This document shows, one piece after another, positions 50,962-59,772 of a stretch of DNA of 64,000 bases. The stretch is from Clostridiales bacterium (GTDB taxonomy: Bacteria; Bacillota; Clostridia; Clostridiales; Oxobacteraceae): positions 21,323 to 85,322 of the forward strand of contig JASEJN010000006.1 of NCBI GenBank assembly GCA_030016385.1, in the 5' to 3' direction. The notes below the pieces were generated by a model. It had not been told where the DNA came from and searched no databases. It was given only the letters and a program-made list of their open reading frames with translations. The stretch's first letter is position 1. Every line of letters begins with the position of its first letter. A program made the translations under genes and the position numbers.

Positions 50962-52215
50962 TTATTCCTCTATCCTCTGTATGTCGGCTCCTATTTTTTT
51001 GAGCTTTTTTTCAATATTTACATAGCCCCTGTCTATGTGGTATACATCACTTATTTCTGTAGTCCCCTCGGCTGCCATGCCTGCAAGTATCAATGCAGCT
51101 CCGGCCCGAAGATCGGTAGCCTTCACTTTGGCGCCAGTCAGCCTTTTCGTGCCCTCTATAACGGCGCTCCTTCCGTCTATTTTTATATTCGCACCCATCC
51201 TTTTAAGTTCACTGACATGCATAAACCTGTTTTCAAAAACCGTTTCGGTAATCATGCTCGTTCCCTTTGCAATGCTCATAAGCGACATTACAGGAGCCTG
51301 AAGATCCGTTGGAAAACCCGGATATGGCAAAGTCTTAACATCAACCGATTGAACCTTCCTGTCGGATACCACCCTTACCTTATTCTGACCTTCCTCTATT
51401 TTAATTCCGGCTTCGGATAATTTTGCGATTATGGATTTTACGTGCTCAATTATTACGTTTTCGATAGTTATATCCCCGCCTGTTATGGCTGCTGCGATCA
51501 TATATGTTCCGGCTTCAATCCTATCGGGTATCACGCAATGCTTTGTGCCTTTTAAATCTTTTACCCCTATTATTTTTATCGTATCCGTACCTGCCCCTAT
51601 TATATTAGCACCCATGCTGTTCAAGAAATTGGCAAGATCGACAATTTCCGGCTCTTCCGCAGCGTTCTCTATTACCGTCTCACCTTCTGCAAGCACCGCC
51701 GACATCAAAATATTCTCCGTCGCTCCAACAGAGGGAAAGTCTAAATAAACCTTGGCACCCTTTAACTTGCTGACGCTTGCTTCAACATAGCCGTGACCTA
51801 AGTTTATTTTTGCTCCAAGAGCGCTAAGCCCCTTAAGGTGTAAGTCTATTGGGCGCGTTCCTATATTACATCCTCCAGGAAGGGATATCTTGACACTTCC
51901 GGTTCTCGCAAGCAATGGACCCATAACAAGAAATGAAGCTCTCATCTTCCTTACAAGCTCATAAGGAGGTTCACTTGATACTAATTTTTCAGGTTTGATT
52001 TTAAGCCTCCCATTGGATATGCTTGTTTCAGCCCCTAATGAATTCAAAACATCGCAAATACAATATACATCGTCCAGTAAAGGTATTTCTTCAAGAATAC
52101 TTTCTTCGCGGCACAGCAGGGATGAAGCGATTATCGGTAGAACAGAATTCTTTGCAGCGCTTACTTTTATACTCCCTTTTAGATGTTTACCCCCATTTAC
52201 AACAATTTTTGTCAA
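50962..52215 (-). CDS. murA: MurA, UDP-GlcNAc 1-carboxyvinyltransferase
   Basis: A 417-residue MurA. It starts MTKIVVNGGKHLKGSIKVSA, has the active-site loop LPGGCNIGTRPIDLHLKGL with Cys116 (the residue modified by fosfomycin in sensitive enzymes), and PYPGFPTDLQAPVMSLMSIA near the C-terminus. It makes the first committed precursor of peptidoglycan in the cytoplasm. It lies 21 nt after ywmB, and its context matches Bacillus murAA. Confidence 0.97.
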   Translation of the reverse strand: MTKIVVNGGKHLKGSIKVSAAKNSVLPIIASSLLCREESILEEIPLLDDVYCICDVLNSLGAETSISNGRLKIKPEKLVSSEPPYELVRKMRASFLVMGPLLARTGSVKISLPGGCNIGTRPIDLHLKGLSALGAKINLGHGYVEASVSKLKGAKVYLDFPSVGATENILMSAVLAEGETVIENAAEEPEIVDLANFLNSMGANIIGAGTDTIKIIGVKDLKGTKHCVIPDRIEAGTYMIAAAITGGDITIENVIIEHVKSIIAKLSEAGIKIEEGQNKVRVVSDRKVQSVDVKTLPYPGFPTDLQAPVMSLMSIAKGTSMITETVFENRFMHVSELKRMGANIKIDGRSAVIEGTKRLTGAKVKATDLRAGAALILAGMAAEGTTEISDVYHIDRGYVNIEKKLKKIGADIQRIEE

Positions 52216-52236
52216 TTTTAATCCTCCTAACCGGCC

Positions 52237-52965
52237 TTAATACTCCATATTGATCACAGGAATCCCCAATAGAAAATATGTTCTGTCATTATATGCGCTG
52301 TATCTACAAGCCATGTTTATATTTATATTTTTTTTATAACAATTTATAGAATATGGTATTTTATAAGTAAAACCCGTAACGCTGATAATGCTGCCGTCAT
52401 CGACTGTTTGCAAATTAACAGCGCCGGCATCATTAAATACTCCTTCAATGATTTTCATTTCCTGCTTTTTGTCTATCTTACCGTCAACGTACCCTGTAAC
52501 GCATACATTGATATCAGGCGCATCCTGCCATTTTTTCAGACATTCGTTAAGCCTTTCCCTAATATCAATAATATTCTTAATCCCCTTTGTTTGTGTTATA
52601 TCAACTTCTGCAACCGTATTATATTTCCCGGTCGAATTATCAAAAAACGAAGTCGTTTTGACCGTAATATTTCCTTCATATAAGTCCCCACTTATTATAA
52701 CGTTTTTGGTACTATTATCCAATATATGCTTTTCTTCTTTTATACTGAAAGGCATGTTTTGGGATATATAGTGCGCAGTATCCTTCAAATGGTCAAAATC
52801 TCCCTGCTGTGTATTCATATTCACCCATGCATTTATATTGGCGCTCTCAAATTGCAATCCGCTCTTATCAAATGTTTCTTCAATGAACTTATAATCTTTG
52901 CTGCTTAAGGAATCTGCCGCCAATCCCATAATTAATACCAAAAATAATACCAGTATCTTCCTCAT
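52237..52965 (-). CDS. ywmB: YwmB-family secreted protein
   Basis: A 242-residue protein with a signal peptide (MRKILVLFLVLIMGLAADSL) and then a soluble domain of the YwmB/DUF1779 (TATA-box-binding-like fold) family (KFIEETFDKSGLQFESANIN, INAWVNMNTQQGDFDHLKD). Function unknown. It is adjacent to murA as in Bacillus subtilis, and the two are probably co-transcribed. The ATG has AAGGAGGATATC upstream, directly preceded by a terminator-like hairpin. Confidence 0.85.
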   Translation of the reverse strand: MRKILVLFLVLIMGLAADSLSSKDYKFIEETFDKSGLQFESANINAWVNMNTQQGDFDHLKDTAHYISQNMPFSIKEEKHILDNSTKNVIISGDLYEGNITVKTTSFFDNSTGKYNTVAEVDITQTKGIKNIIDIRERLNECLKKWQDAPDINVCVTGYVDGKIDKKQEMKIIEGVFNDAGAVNLQTVDDGSIISVTGFTYKIPYSINCYKKNININMACRYSAYNDRTYFLLGIPVINMEY

Positions 52966-52979
52966 GATATCCTCCTTAA

Positions 52980-53048
52980 AAAATGGGAGGAAACAGAAAG
53001 TACAAAAGGGGGATCAAAAAATTCTGTTCCCTTTATCCCATTTTTTAA
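52980..53048 (-). promoter_or_regulatory. Terminator-like hairpin (possible attenuator) immediately upstream of ywmB-murA
   Basis: On the minus strand AAATGGGATAAAGGGAACAGAA can pair with TTCTGTTTCCTCCCATTT (written in parts: AAATGGGA...GGGAACAGAA and TTCTGTTTCC...CCCATTT) and is followed by TTTTTT. The ywmB ribosome site AAGGAGG starts 2 nt later. A separate wecB terminator is 205 bp upstream. It may attenuate ywmB-murA transcription; no ligand-binding motif was recognised. The rest of the 357 bp gap is AT-rich and probably contains the promoter. Confidence 0.55.
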
Positions 53049-53253
53049 AATTATTGACGCAAGTAATAATTTTATACAATTATTTTTGAAAAGTATGCTA
53101 TAAACTGCTATAAACTTTCGTAATGCCCATTCGTCGTTCAGAATAATACAATTTATTTATATTAAATTCCAGATTGCGAATTGAACTTAACTTAAATTGT
53201 TTATCAATATTTATTATTTATTTTTTTCCTGTTTAATATGCGTGTCCAAAAAA

Positions 53254-53308
53254 TAAAAAAAGTCGCCTATTGGTAAAAATATCCTTTTTCACTAATAGGT
53301 GACTTTTT
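53254..53308 (-). terminator. Terminator after wecB
   Basis: On the minus strand AAAAGTCACCTATTAGTG pairs with ACCAATAGGCGACTTTT (one internal mismatch) and runs into TTTTTTTA. It begins about 15 nt beyond the wecB stop. Confidence 0.88.
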
Positions 53309-53322
53309 GAACTTTTTATATT

Positions 53323-54480
53323 TTATTTTCTATACACAAATTCATCAGGTCTTTTGCTGCAAAATCCAAAGTAATAGAGAATCGCCTCTGTTATTCTTTC
53401 ACAGGCCTTTCCATCCCCGAAAGGATTTTTAGCATTTGCCATAGAATCATATTCCATTTTATCGCTCAATAAAAGTGAAGCCTCTTTGAACACATTTTCT
53501 CTTTTTGTACCTATCACCTTTAACGTTCCGGCCTCGACAGCCTCAGGCCTTTCAGTAACATCCCTGAGCACGAGGACAGGCTTTCCAAGGTGCGGCGCCT
53601 CTTCCTGTATGCCTCCGGAATCCGTCATAACCATGAATGATCTGTCCATAAGATTATGCGTCTCAATTATGTCAAGCGGAGGAAGCAGGTGGATCCTTTC
53701 CACTCCATTCAATATGCTGTATACTTCATCGTGTACGACAGGATTTAGATGAACGAGATAGACAAGTTCCACATCCTTGTATGCACCAACGATATCCTTG
53801 AAAGCCATGCAAATATCCTGCAACGGTTTTCCCCAGTTTTCCCGCCTGTGGGCCGTAATAAATATAACCCTTTTGGAATTAAAATCGATTTTATTCAATT
53901 CTTCATTTTTAAATTTATAATTCTTACGGACAGTAGAAGCCATCGCATCTATTACAGTATTTCCCGTAACATATATGTTCTCAGGTTTCACACCTTCATT
54001 TAAAAGATTTCTTTTAGCTGTAGACGTAGGTGCAAAATGTATATCAGCTATGCTACCTGTAAGCCTTCTATTCATCTCTTCGGGATAAGGAAAATACTTG
54101 TTAAACGTCCTTAGCCCTGCTTCTACATGCCCTACTTTGACTTTATTATAAAATGCTGCCAGACTTCCTGCAAAAGTTGTCGTAGTATCGCCATGTACGA
54201 GAACAATATCCGGAATTTCACTTCGAATAACCTTCTCCAAACCTTGAAGCGCCCGTGAAGTAATATCTGCAAGGGATTGCTTCTCCCTCATTATATTGAG
54301 GTCATAATCAGGAACTATATTAAATATTTCAAGCACCTGGTCAAGCATTTCCCTGTGCTGTGCCGTTACACAGACTTTTGATATTATCCTGCTGTCGCTT
54401 TCCAGTCTTTTAACCAATGGCGCCATTTTAATGGCTTCGGGCCTTGTACCGAAAACTGCCATGACCTTGATTCTTTCCAT
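53323..54480 (-). CDS. wecB: UDP-N-acetylglucosamine 2-epimerase (non-hydrolysing)
   Basis: A 385-residue enzyme. Landmarks are IKVMAVFGTRPEAIKMAPLV at the start, VKVGHVEAGLRTFNKYFPYP, EEMNRRLTGSIADIHFAPTS and the UDP-binding MVMTDSGGIQEEAPHLGKPV. It makes UDP-ManNAc for teichoic acid or other surface polymers. In Bacillus the orthologue is mnaA near upp. It lies 16 nt after the TagO/WecA-type gene, its functional neighbour. Confidence 0.95.
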   Translation of the reverse strand: MERIKVMAVFGTRPEAIKMAPLVKRLESDSRIISKVCVTAQHREMLDQVLEIFNIVPDYDLNIMREKQSLADITSRALQGLEKVIRSEIPDIVLVHGDTTTTFAGSLAAFYNKVKVGHVEAGLRTFNKYFPYPEEMNRRLTGSIADIHFAPTSTAKRNLLNEGVKPENIYVTGNTVIDAMASTVRKNYKFKNEELNKIDFNSKRVIFITAHRRENWGKPLQDICMAFKDIVGAYKDVELVYLVHLNPVVHDEVYSILNGVERIHLLPPLDIIETHNLMDRSFMVMTDSGGIQEEAPHLGKPVLVLRDVTERPEAVEAGTLKVIGTKRENVFKEASLLLSDKMEYDSMANAKNPFGDGKACERITEAILYYFGFCSKRPDEFVYRK

Positions 54481-54496
54481 GATTTATTCAATTACC

Positions 54497-55531
54497 TTAC
54501 CTTTCCTTTTTTTTGAGCATTCCTGCCTTTTTTGAAAAAATAAATACAATACAGAGAACTGCAATCAATATAATAAACGATTGTACAGTAGTAAGCTCAG
54601 TCGCAAATATGGCAGTTATTCCAAGCAAAGCACTTATAATATACATGACCGTAACTGCCTGTTTCTGACTGAGTCCCATATCCAGAAGCCTGTGATGCAA
54701 GTGTCCCTTGTCGCCCTGCATTACCGGTTTTTTGTTTATGCATCTTCTTACTATCGCAATTAGAGTATCATATATCGGAAGCCCAAGTGCCAGTATAGGC
54801 ACCGTAATTACTATTGCAGCCGCAGACTTTATAGCACCTTCGATTGAAATGGCAGCAAGCATGAATCCTAAAAACTGTGCCCCGGTATCTCCCATGAATA
54901 TTTTGGCAGGATTAAAGTTGTACGGTATGAAACCAATAGAACTGCCGGCCAATGCTGCCGTAAGCATTGCGGCGGTCATTCTATTATTCAATACGGATAC
55001 AATAAACAATGTTATGCATGAAATCGCTGCGACACCCGCGGCCAAGCCATCCAGCCCATCGATAAGATTAAAGGCATTTGTAACACCTACGATCCAGAAT
55101 ACTGTCGCCGGTATCGAGAGAAAACCTATATCTGACATCCCTGTGACTCTATCGAAAGGATTTGTAACAAATTTAACAGTTACACCAAAATAGACAAGCA
55201 CTCCGGACGCAATTATCTGCAAGAGCAGCTTCATTTTTGGGCTTAAAGGTCTTAAATCATCAATCAGGCCCGCTGCAGTAATGACTGTACCTCCCAAAAG
55301 CAATCCCGTAATTGTCCTGCTAAACGGTTTGGGCATAAAGATAAGTACAACCACAGTAAAAGCCAAATAGATCGCAAGCCCTCCTATTAGGGGAATCGGA
55401 ACTTTATGGACTCTCCTGTTATCCTTGGGAACATCCATCGCACCAACTTTAACTGCAAATTTTTTAACAAAAGGAGTAACCGTCAGGCTCACAATTAAAG
55501 CAGTACAAAACATTAAAAATTGTTTCCCCAT
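54497..55531 (-). CDS. tagO: Undecaprenyl-phosphate GlcNAc-1-phosphate transferase (TagO/WecA type)
   Basis: A 344-residue membrane protein with about ten helices. The catalytic motifs are present: VHKVPIPLIGGLAIYLAFTV, the aspartate-rich AAGLIDDLRPLSPKMKLLLQ, NAFNLIDGLDGLAAGVAAI, FNPAKIFMGDTGAQFLGFML and GDKGHLHHRLLDMGLSQKQ. It attaches GlcNAc-1-phosphate to undecaprenyl phosphate, the first step of wall teichoic acid or related polymers. Pairing with wecB supports this. Confidence 0.94.
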   Translation of the reverse strand: MGKQFLMFCTALIVSLTVTPFVKKFAVKVGAMDVPKDNRRVHKVPIPLIGGLAIYLAFTVVVLIFMPKPFSRTITGLLLGGTVITAAGLIDDLRPLSPKMKLLLQIIASGVLVYFGVTVKFVTNPFDRVTGMSDIGFLSIPATVFWIVGVTNAFNLIDGLDGLAAGVAAISCITLFIVSVLNNRMTAAMLTAALAGSSIGFIPYNFNPAKIFMGDTGAQFLGFMLAAISIEGAIKSAAAIVITVPILALGLPIYDTLIAIVRRCINKKPVMQGDKGHLHHRLLDMGLSQKQAVTVMYIISALLGITAIFATELTTVQSFIILIAVLCIVFIFSKKAGMLKKKER

Positions 55532-55546
55532 AAGAACACATCCTAT

Positions 55547-56008
55547 TTATAAGAATTTATCTATCTTAATCCCTGATTCCGACAGGAACTTTTTTGAAAG
55601 ATCATCAGGATAACCGCCTCTGTAAACTATCCTTTTTATATTTGAGGCAATGAGTATCTTTGCGCATATGACACAAGGATATGTTGTCGTATAAATAGTC
55701 CCTCCATCTATTTGAATGCCATATTTTGCCGCCTGTATTACGGCATTCTGTTCGGCATGAAGCGCTCTGCAAAGCTCATGCCGTTCACCAGATGGAACAC
55801 CCATAAGTTCTCTTAAGCAACCGACTTCTGCACAATGCCTTGCTCCTGGAGGTGCTCCGTTATATCCGGTCGTAAGTATCCTGTTATCCTTGACTATAAC
55901 AGCGCCTACTTGCCTTCTAAGGCAAGTGGAACGGGTCTTTACAAGCTCCGCTATATTCATGAAGTATTCATCCCATGCGGGACGTTTGAGTATCTTATTT
56001 TGTTCCAA
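55547..56008 (-). CDS. comEB: dCMP deaminase (ComEB-type)
   Basis: A protein of about 153 residues with the zinc-dependent cytidine/dCMP deaminase motifs: [20 protein letters not shown] and [20 protein letters not shown]. The N-terminus ([20 protein letters not shown]) is typical of the family. It converts dCMP to dUMP for thymidylate synthesis. TTG at 56008 with AGGTGA 8 nt upstream is preferred; ATGs farther upstream lie inside upp and lack a spaced ribosome site. It overlaps the end of upp by 14 nt. Confidence 0.9.
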   Translation of the reverse strand: MEQNKILKRPAWDEYFMNIAELVKTRSTCLRRQVGAVIVKDNRILTTGYNGAPPGARHCAEVGCLRELMGVPSGERHELCRALHAEQNAVIQAAKYGIQIDGGTIYTTTYPCVICAKILIASNIKRIVYRGGYPDDLSKKFLSESGIKIDKFL

Positions 56009-56624
56009 AGAGTCTGTCACCTGCATCTCCAAGGCCTGGGACTATGTATCCCTGATCATTCAATCTTTCATCTATTGCTGCTGTGAATATTTCAACATCC
56101 GGATGCCTTTCGGTCACGTATTTTAACCCCTCCGGGGCAGCAATAAGGCACATAAGCTTTATATTTTTTGCTCCCTTTTTCTTTAAAAGGTCTATGGCAT
56201 CAGATGAAGAACCGCCTGTCGCAAGCATCGGGTCGGTAACAATTATATCCCTCTCTCCAATATCCGAAGGCAGTTTACAGTAATATTCAACAGGCTTAAG
56301 CGTTTCAGGATCCCTGTACATGCCTATATGGCCTACCTTTGCTGCCGGAATCAACTTCAGCATTCCATCGACCATTCCAAGTCCTGCCCTCAATATAGGC
56401 ACGATGCCAACTTTTTTGCCAGATAACACCTTTGCCTTTGCCTTGCCGATAGGAGTCTCGATTTCAACATCCTCAAGCTGCATGTTCCTTGTAACTTCAT
56501 AACACATAAGCATTGCAACCTCTTCAACAAGATCTCTAAAATCCTTGGAACCTGTATCTTTGTTTCGTATTAATGATAATTTATGCTGTATCAACGGGTG
56601 ATCGATCAATGTAACGTTCTTCAT
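55995..56624 (-). CDS. upp: Uracil phosphoribosyltransferase
   Basis: A 209-residue UPRTase. The N-terminus is [20 protein letters not shown]. The PRPP loop region is [20 protein letters not shown] and the uracil-binding end is [20 protein letters not shown]. It salvages uracil to UMP. It is in the conserved rpiB-upp neighbourhood. Confidence 0.97.
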   Translation of the reverse strand: MKNVTLIDHPLIQHKLSLIRNKDTGSKDFRDLVEEVAMLMCYEVTRNMQLEDVEIETPIGKAKAKVLSGKKVGIVPILRAGLGMVDGMLKLIPAAKVGHIGMYRDPETLKPVEYYCKLPSDIGERDIIVTDPMLATGGSSSDAIDLLKKKGAKNIKLMCLIAAPEGLKYVTERHPDVEIFTAAIDERLNDQGYIVPGLGDAGDRLFGTK

Positions 56625-56672
56625 TTATCTTCTCCTCTCCATCATTTTAATAGTATTTTTAAAATATCCTGC

Positions 56673-57122
56673 TTATTTGCTGTATTTTTCTTCTATTTTT
56701 TTTATCTTTCCAACTCTTACTGCATGCCTTCCGCCTTGAAAGCCTTCCTTTAAAAATACATCCACTATGCTAAGTGCAAGTCCGGGACCTACGACCCTTT
56801 CACCCATCGCTAAAATATTTGCATCATTATGCTGCCTGCTGGCTCTCGCGCAAAACTCATCGGTGCATACTGCAGCCCTTATGCCGGGGACTTTGTTGGC
56901 CGATATGGATATTCCTATACCTGTTCCGCATATTAAAATACCCCTATCATATTTACCAGATGCGACTGCTTCTGCAACCTTAAGACCATAATCAGGATAA
57001 TCAACAGCTTCACAAGTCAAACAACCGAAATCTTCGTAATAAATATTCTGTTCATCCAAATGCTTTTTTACGACCTGCTTTAAATTAAACCCTGCATGAT
57101 CGCTTCCTATTGCTATTTTCAT
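56673..57122 (-). CDS. rpiB: Ribose-5-phosphate isomerase B
   Basis: A 149-residue RpiB/LacA-family protein: MKIAIGSDHAGFNLKQVVKK, the catalytic Cys region GILICGTGIGISISANKVPG, and ARASRQHNDANILAMGERVV. It interconverts ribose-5-phosphate and ribulose-5-phosphate. The order ywlE-rpiB-upp matches Bacillus. Confidence 0.95.
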   Translation of the reverse strand: MKIAIGSDHAGFNLKQVVKKHLDEQNIYYEDFGCLTCEAVDYPDYGLKVAEAVASGKYDRGILICGTGIGISISANKVPGIRAAVCTDEFCARASRQHNDANILAMGERVVGPGLALSIVDVFLKEGFQGGRHAVRVGKIKKIEEKYSK

Positions 57123-57232
57123 GCTTACACCTCTTAATTTGAATTGAAATCCACGCTTATTTTATTTTATATTATAAAATCGATATGTGCAAATTTTTAT
57201 TGTTAAATGCCAAAAGTTTCTACCATTTTGTC

Positions 57233-57270
57233 ATAAAAAATACGCCTCCTTTGAATGCTAAAGAGGCATA
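57233..57270 (-). terminator. Terminator after ywlE
   Basis: On the minus strand TATGCCTC pairs with GAGGCGTA around a 14 nt loop (tttagcattcaaag) and is followed by TTTTTTATG. It begins 9 nt past the ywlE stop and separates it from rpiB. Confidence 0.85.
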
Positions 57271-57278
57271 TTTTGCTT

Positions 57279-57743
57279 TTACCAGGCATATCCCAACTTA
57301 TAAACTATCTTCGCCAAATATTTTTTCAGCTCACTTGCACATCTTCTGTACACTTCGATACCCCGCCCATAAGGGTCCTCGATGTCGCCTTCACGGCCAT
57401 CCGCATATTCTATCAGCGTAAAAATTTTATCTTTAAAAACAGGATACCTGTCAAGAAGCAGCTTTTTATGGCCTGCAGTCATTGTCAGCACCACAGACGC
57501 ATCATTCAAAATAGAAAAATTTATCTGTCTTGCCTTCTGGCCTTTTATATTATTAATACCATATTCGCCCATAACTTCAACAGCCTGAAATGATGCCCTA
57601 TCGTTCGGGACTACAAATATTCCCGCTGAAGAGGCCTGTATTTTATCATCCATGTTTTTTTCCGCTATGATTTTTTTCATTATGGCTTCCGCCATAACGC
57701 TTCTACATGTATTACCCGTGCATACAAATAAAACACTTTTCAT
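57279..57743 (-). CDS. ywlE: Low-molecular-weight phosphatase, YwlE-type protein-arginine phosphatase
   Basis: A 154-residue protein with the LMW phosphatase loop VCTGNTCRS (Cys8, Arg14) and the general acid Asp in DPYGRG. The loop has Thr at the position (Thr12) where arginine phosphatases such as YwlE have Thr and tyrosine phosphatases usually have Ile. It also sits beside ywlC and rpiB as in Bacillus. It is therefore likely to remove phosphate from arginine made by a McsB-type kinase; no mcsB is in the window. Confidence 0.88.
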   Translation of the reverse strand: MKSVLFVCTGNTCRSVMAEAIMKKIIAEKNMDDKIQASSAGIFVVPNDRASFQAVEVMGEYGINNIKGQKARQINFSILNDASVVLTMTAGHKKLLLDRYPVFKDKIFTLIEYADGREGDIEDPYGRGIEVYRRCASELKKYLAKIVYKLGYAW

Positions 57744-57760
57744 TATATCTTAACCCCGAT

Positions 57761-58807
57761 TCATACATGTATGATATTATATCCTGCAGCCTTCTTCATC
57801 CTGTTCATTATTGCAAGGCCTATGCCGCTCTCTCCCACGCACTCTGAATAAATAACGTCCACGTTCAATTCATCAAACTTTCTAAGCCTGTCAAAAAGTG
57901 AGGCTGCAATTGTTTTGGGATGGCTCCTTTCGCCCATTGTGAGCACTACACCTTCTTTATAAAACTTAGACGTTTCATCAGTGCATAATATGCCCACCCT
58001 TTTGCCTTCCCCCATGCTAATCCTGCACAGCTCATTTATCTTATCCACTGTGTCGGAGGAACTTCCATCTATTATAAACATTTTTGCCTTTGGAGCATAA
58101 TGCCTATATTTCATGCCGGGAGCTTTAGGTCTTAAATTCGGATCAGGCTTTTTCAAAACCGCCGGATCTATATAGACATCCTTTATGATGCTTTTCAATT
58201 GTTCATATGTTATACCGCCCGGCCTTAGCACTGCAGGCCTTCCGGTCATATCAACAACAGTCGATTCAAGCCCTACTTTCGTCTTTCCCCCACCCAATAT
58301 CACATCTACCTTGCCATAAAGGTCTTTTATTACATGATTGACGCTTGTTGGGCTTGGCTTACCGGACAGGTTCGCGCTCGGAGCCGCGATAGGAACTTTT
58401 GAATGTTTTATAAGCTCATTTGCGATTTTATTTGACGGCATCCTGACTGCTACGCTATCCAGACCAGCCGTTATCATATACGGTATTATCTTCGACTTTT
58501 CAAATATTATTGTAAGGGGACCCGGCCAGAAAATATCCATAAGTTTTTCTGCATCAGATGGTATATCAACTACAAAGGGTTTGATATTTTTATCGGCTAC
58601 ATGGATAATAAGTGGATTATCCTGCGGCCTTCCCTTTGCTTCGAATATTTTCTTAGCGGCATTTTCGTCCAATGCATTCGCTCCCAATCCGTATACCGTT
58701 TCGGTCGGGAACACGACTGTCCCACCATTTCTTATGACACCTGCGGCATATTTTATTATATCCATATCAATCTTTTGTTCATCAAGATAAAAAACTTTTG
58801 TTTCCAT
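57761..58807 (-). CDS. ywlC: TsaC/Sua5-type threonylcarbamoyl-AMP synthase
   Basis: A 348-residue long-form Sua5 protein. The YrdC domain contains GGTVVFPTETVYGLGANAL, KIFEAKGRPQDNPLIIHVAD and GLDSVAVRMPSNKIANEL; a C-terminal Sua5 domain follows (PGMKYRHYAPKAKMFIIDGS). It makes threonylcarbamoyl-AMP for the t6A modification of ANN-decoding tRNAs. ATG at 58807 with GGAGGCAAAA upstream is chosen; an ATG four codons earlier lies inside the ribosome site. Confidence 0.94.
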   Translation of the reverse strand: METKVFYLDEQKIDMDIIKYAAGVIRNGGTVVFPTETVYGLGANALDENAAKKIFEAKGRPQDNPLIIHVADKNIKPFVVDIPSDAEKLMDIFWPGPLTIIFEKSKIIPYMITAGLDSVAVRMPSNKIANELIKHSKVPIAAPSANLSGKPSPTSVNHVIKDLYGKVDVILGGGKTKVGLESTVVDMTGRPAVLRPGGITYEQLKSIIKDVYIDPAVLKKPDPNLRPKAPGMKYRHYAPKAKMFIIDGSSSDTVDKINELCRISMGEGKRVGILCTDETSKFYKEGVVLTMGERSHPKTIAASLFDRLRKFDELNVDVIYSECVGESGIGLAIMNRMKKAAGYNIIHV

Positions 58808-58826
58808 TTTTGCCTCCATTCATCCT

Positions 58827-59561
58827 TTACGACACTGAAACTATTATTATACCTGCAATTATACCGGCGATGATGCCAAAAGTGGAGATAAAGTTATCCA
58901 GAAGATCCCTGCTTTTGGGTATGAGCTCTCCACATACTATGTAAAGCATCGTTCCGCCGGCAAATGAAAGGCACAGTGTTGTAAATGCAGGCGATATATC
59001 GCCCAGAACAGCACCTATGAAAGCCCCGATACCCGTCGGTACGGCTGTAGCGATAGTATACAGAATAACTCTGCTTTGTTTTACGCCGCTTATGCTCATA
59101 GGTGCTGCAACGGCCATACCTTCCGGTATGTCATGCATGCCTATAACTGTAGATATTCCAAAACCCAGCCTTTCACCGGCCGCAAAGCCTGAACCTATGG
59201 CCAAGCCTTCGGGAAAATTATGCAACGCAAGGCCTATGGCTATTAAAATACTCATCTTAAAATATTTGCCCTTGCCCTTTGATATGTTTTCAAAATCAGG
59301 AAGCAGTTCATCAATCATCGCCGTTACGATTACGCCTCCGATAATGCCTGCAATGCTTAGAGGAACTCCTCCGTACTGAAATGCCTCCGGTAAAAGGTCA
59401 AAGGTGACTACTGACAGCATAAGGCCACCTGCAGTTCCAAGTGTCAGGCTCATGATCTTATCATTCGGGTTTCTACATATAAATGTGATTAACCCTCCCG
59501 TACCGGTACCTATTATCCCGACCAGCGTACCTATTATGGTAATATTTATAATATTATTCAT
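58827..59561 (-). CDS. ZIP-family divalent metal transporter
   Basis: A 244-residue integral membrane protein with about eight helices. The ZIP signatures in helices 4 and 5 are present: IGLALHNFPEGLAIGSGFAA (HNFPEG) and STVIGMHDIPEGMAVAAPMS (HDIPEG), which bind zinc or related metals. ATG at 59561 with GGAGGATATGGA upstream is chosen over a start 18 codons earlier. It occupies the place where Bacillus has mntP beside ywlC. Confidence 0.93.
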   Translation of the reverse strand: MNNIINITIIGTLVGIIGTGTGGLITFICRNPNDKIMSLTLGTAGGLMLSVVTFDLLPEAFQYGGVPLSIAGIIGGVIVTAMIDELLPDFENISKGKGKYFKMSILIAIGLALHNFPEGLAIGSGFAAGERLGFGISTVIGMHDIPEGMAVAAPMSISGVKQSRVILYTIATAVPTGIGAFIGAVLGDISPAFTTLCLSFAGGTMLYIVCGELIPKSRDLLDNFISTFGIIAGIIAGIIIVSVS

Positions 59562-59647
59562 TCCATATCCTCCGGTTGATATCTTCATATAATACTTATT
59601 TTGCCGGCAGGACATTTATTACCTGATCTTCGATTTGTAATTTTAGC

Positions 59648-59735
59648 TTATGTTATTTTGAGCACTCATTCGCCAGATTCAAGTTTTGGTGTATATCAAA
59701 ATTGTTTGAAAAATATTATGGAAAGAGCAGATAAA
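59648..59735. repeat. Repeat block A (copy 2) joined to the left end of a hairpin element
   Basis: 59648-59683 matches 14907-14942 at 35 of 36 positions. After a 20 bp spacer comes GTTTGAAAAATATTATGGAAAGAGCA (in parts: TTTGAAAAATATTAT, GGAAAGAGCA), which is the left end of the 35716 and 50574 elements. It then diverges, so this is a truncated composite. It joins the two repeat types and suggests they are parts of one larger element. Confidence 0.65.
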
Positions 59736-59772
59736 AAGCAATACACTTCCTAAAAGCTTTGACAGATTGAAA

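Noticed and set aside
53100..53200. CATTCGTCGTTCAG and CCAGATTGCGAATTG resembled repeat block A
   Set aside because: Similarity is short and in the wrong order; it does not exceed chance in AT-rich DNA.
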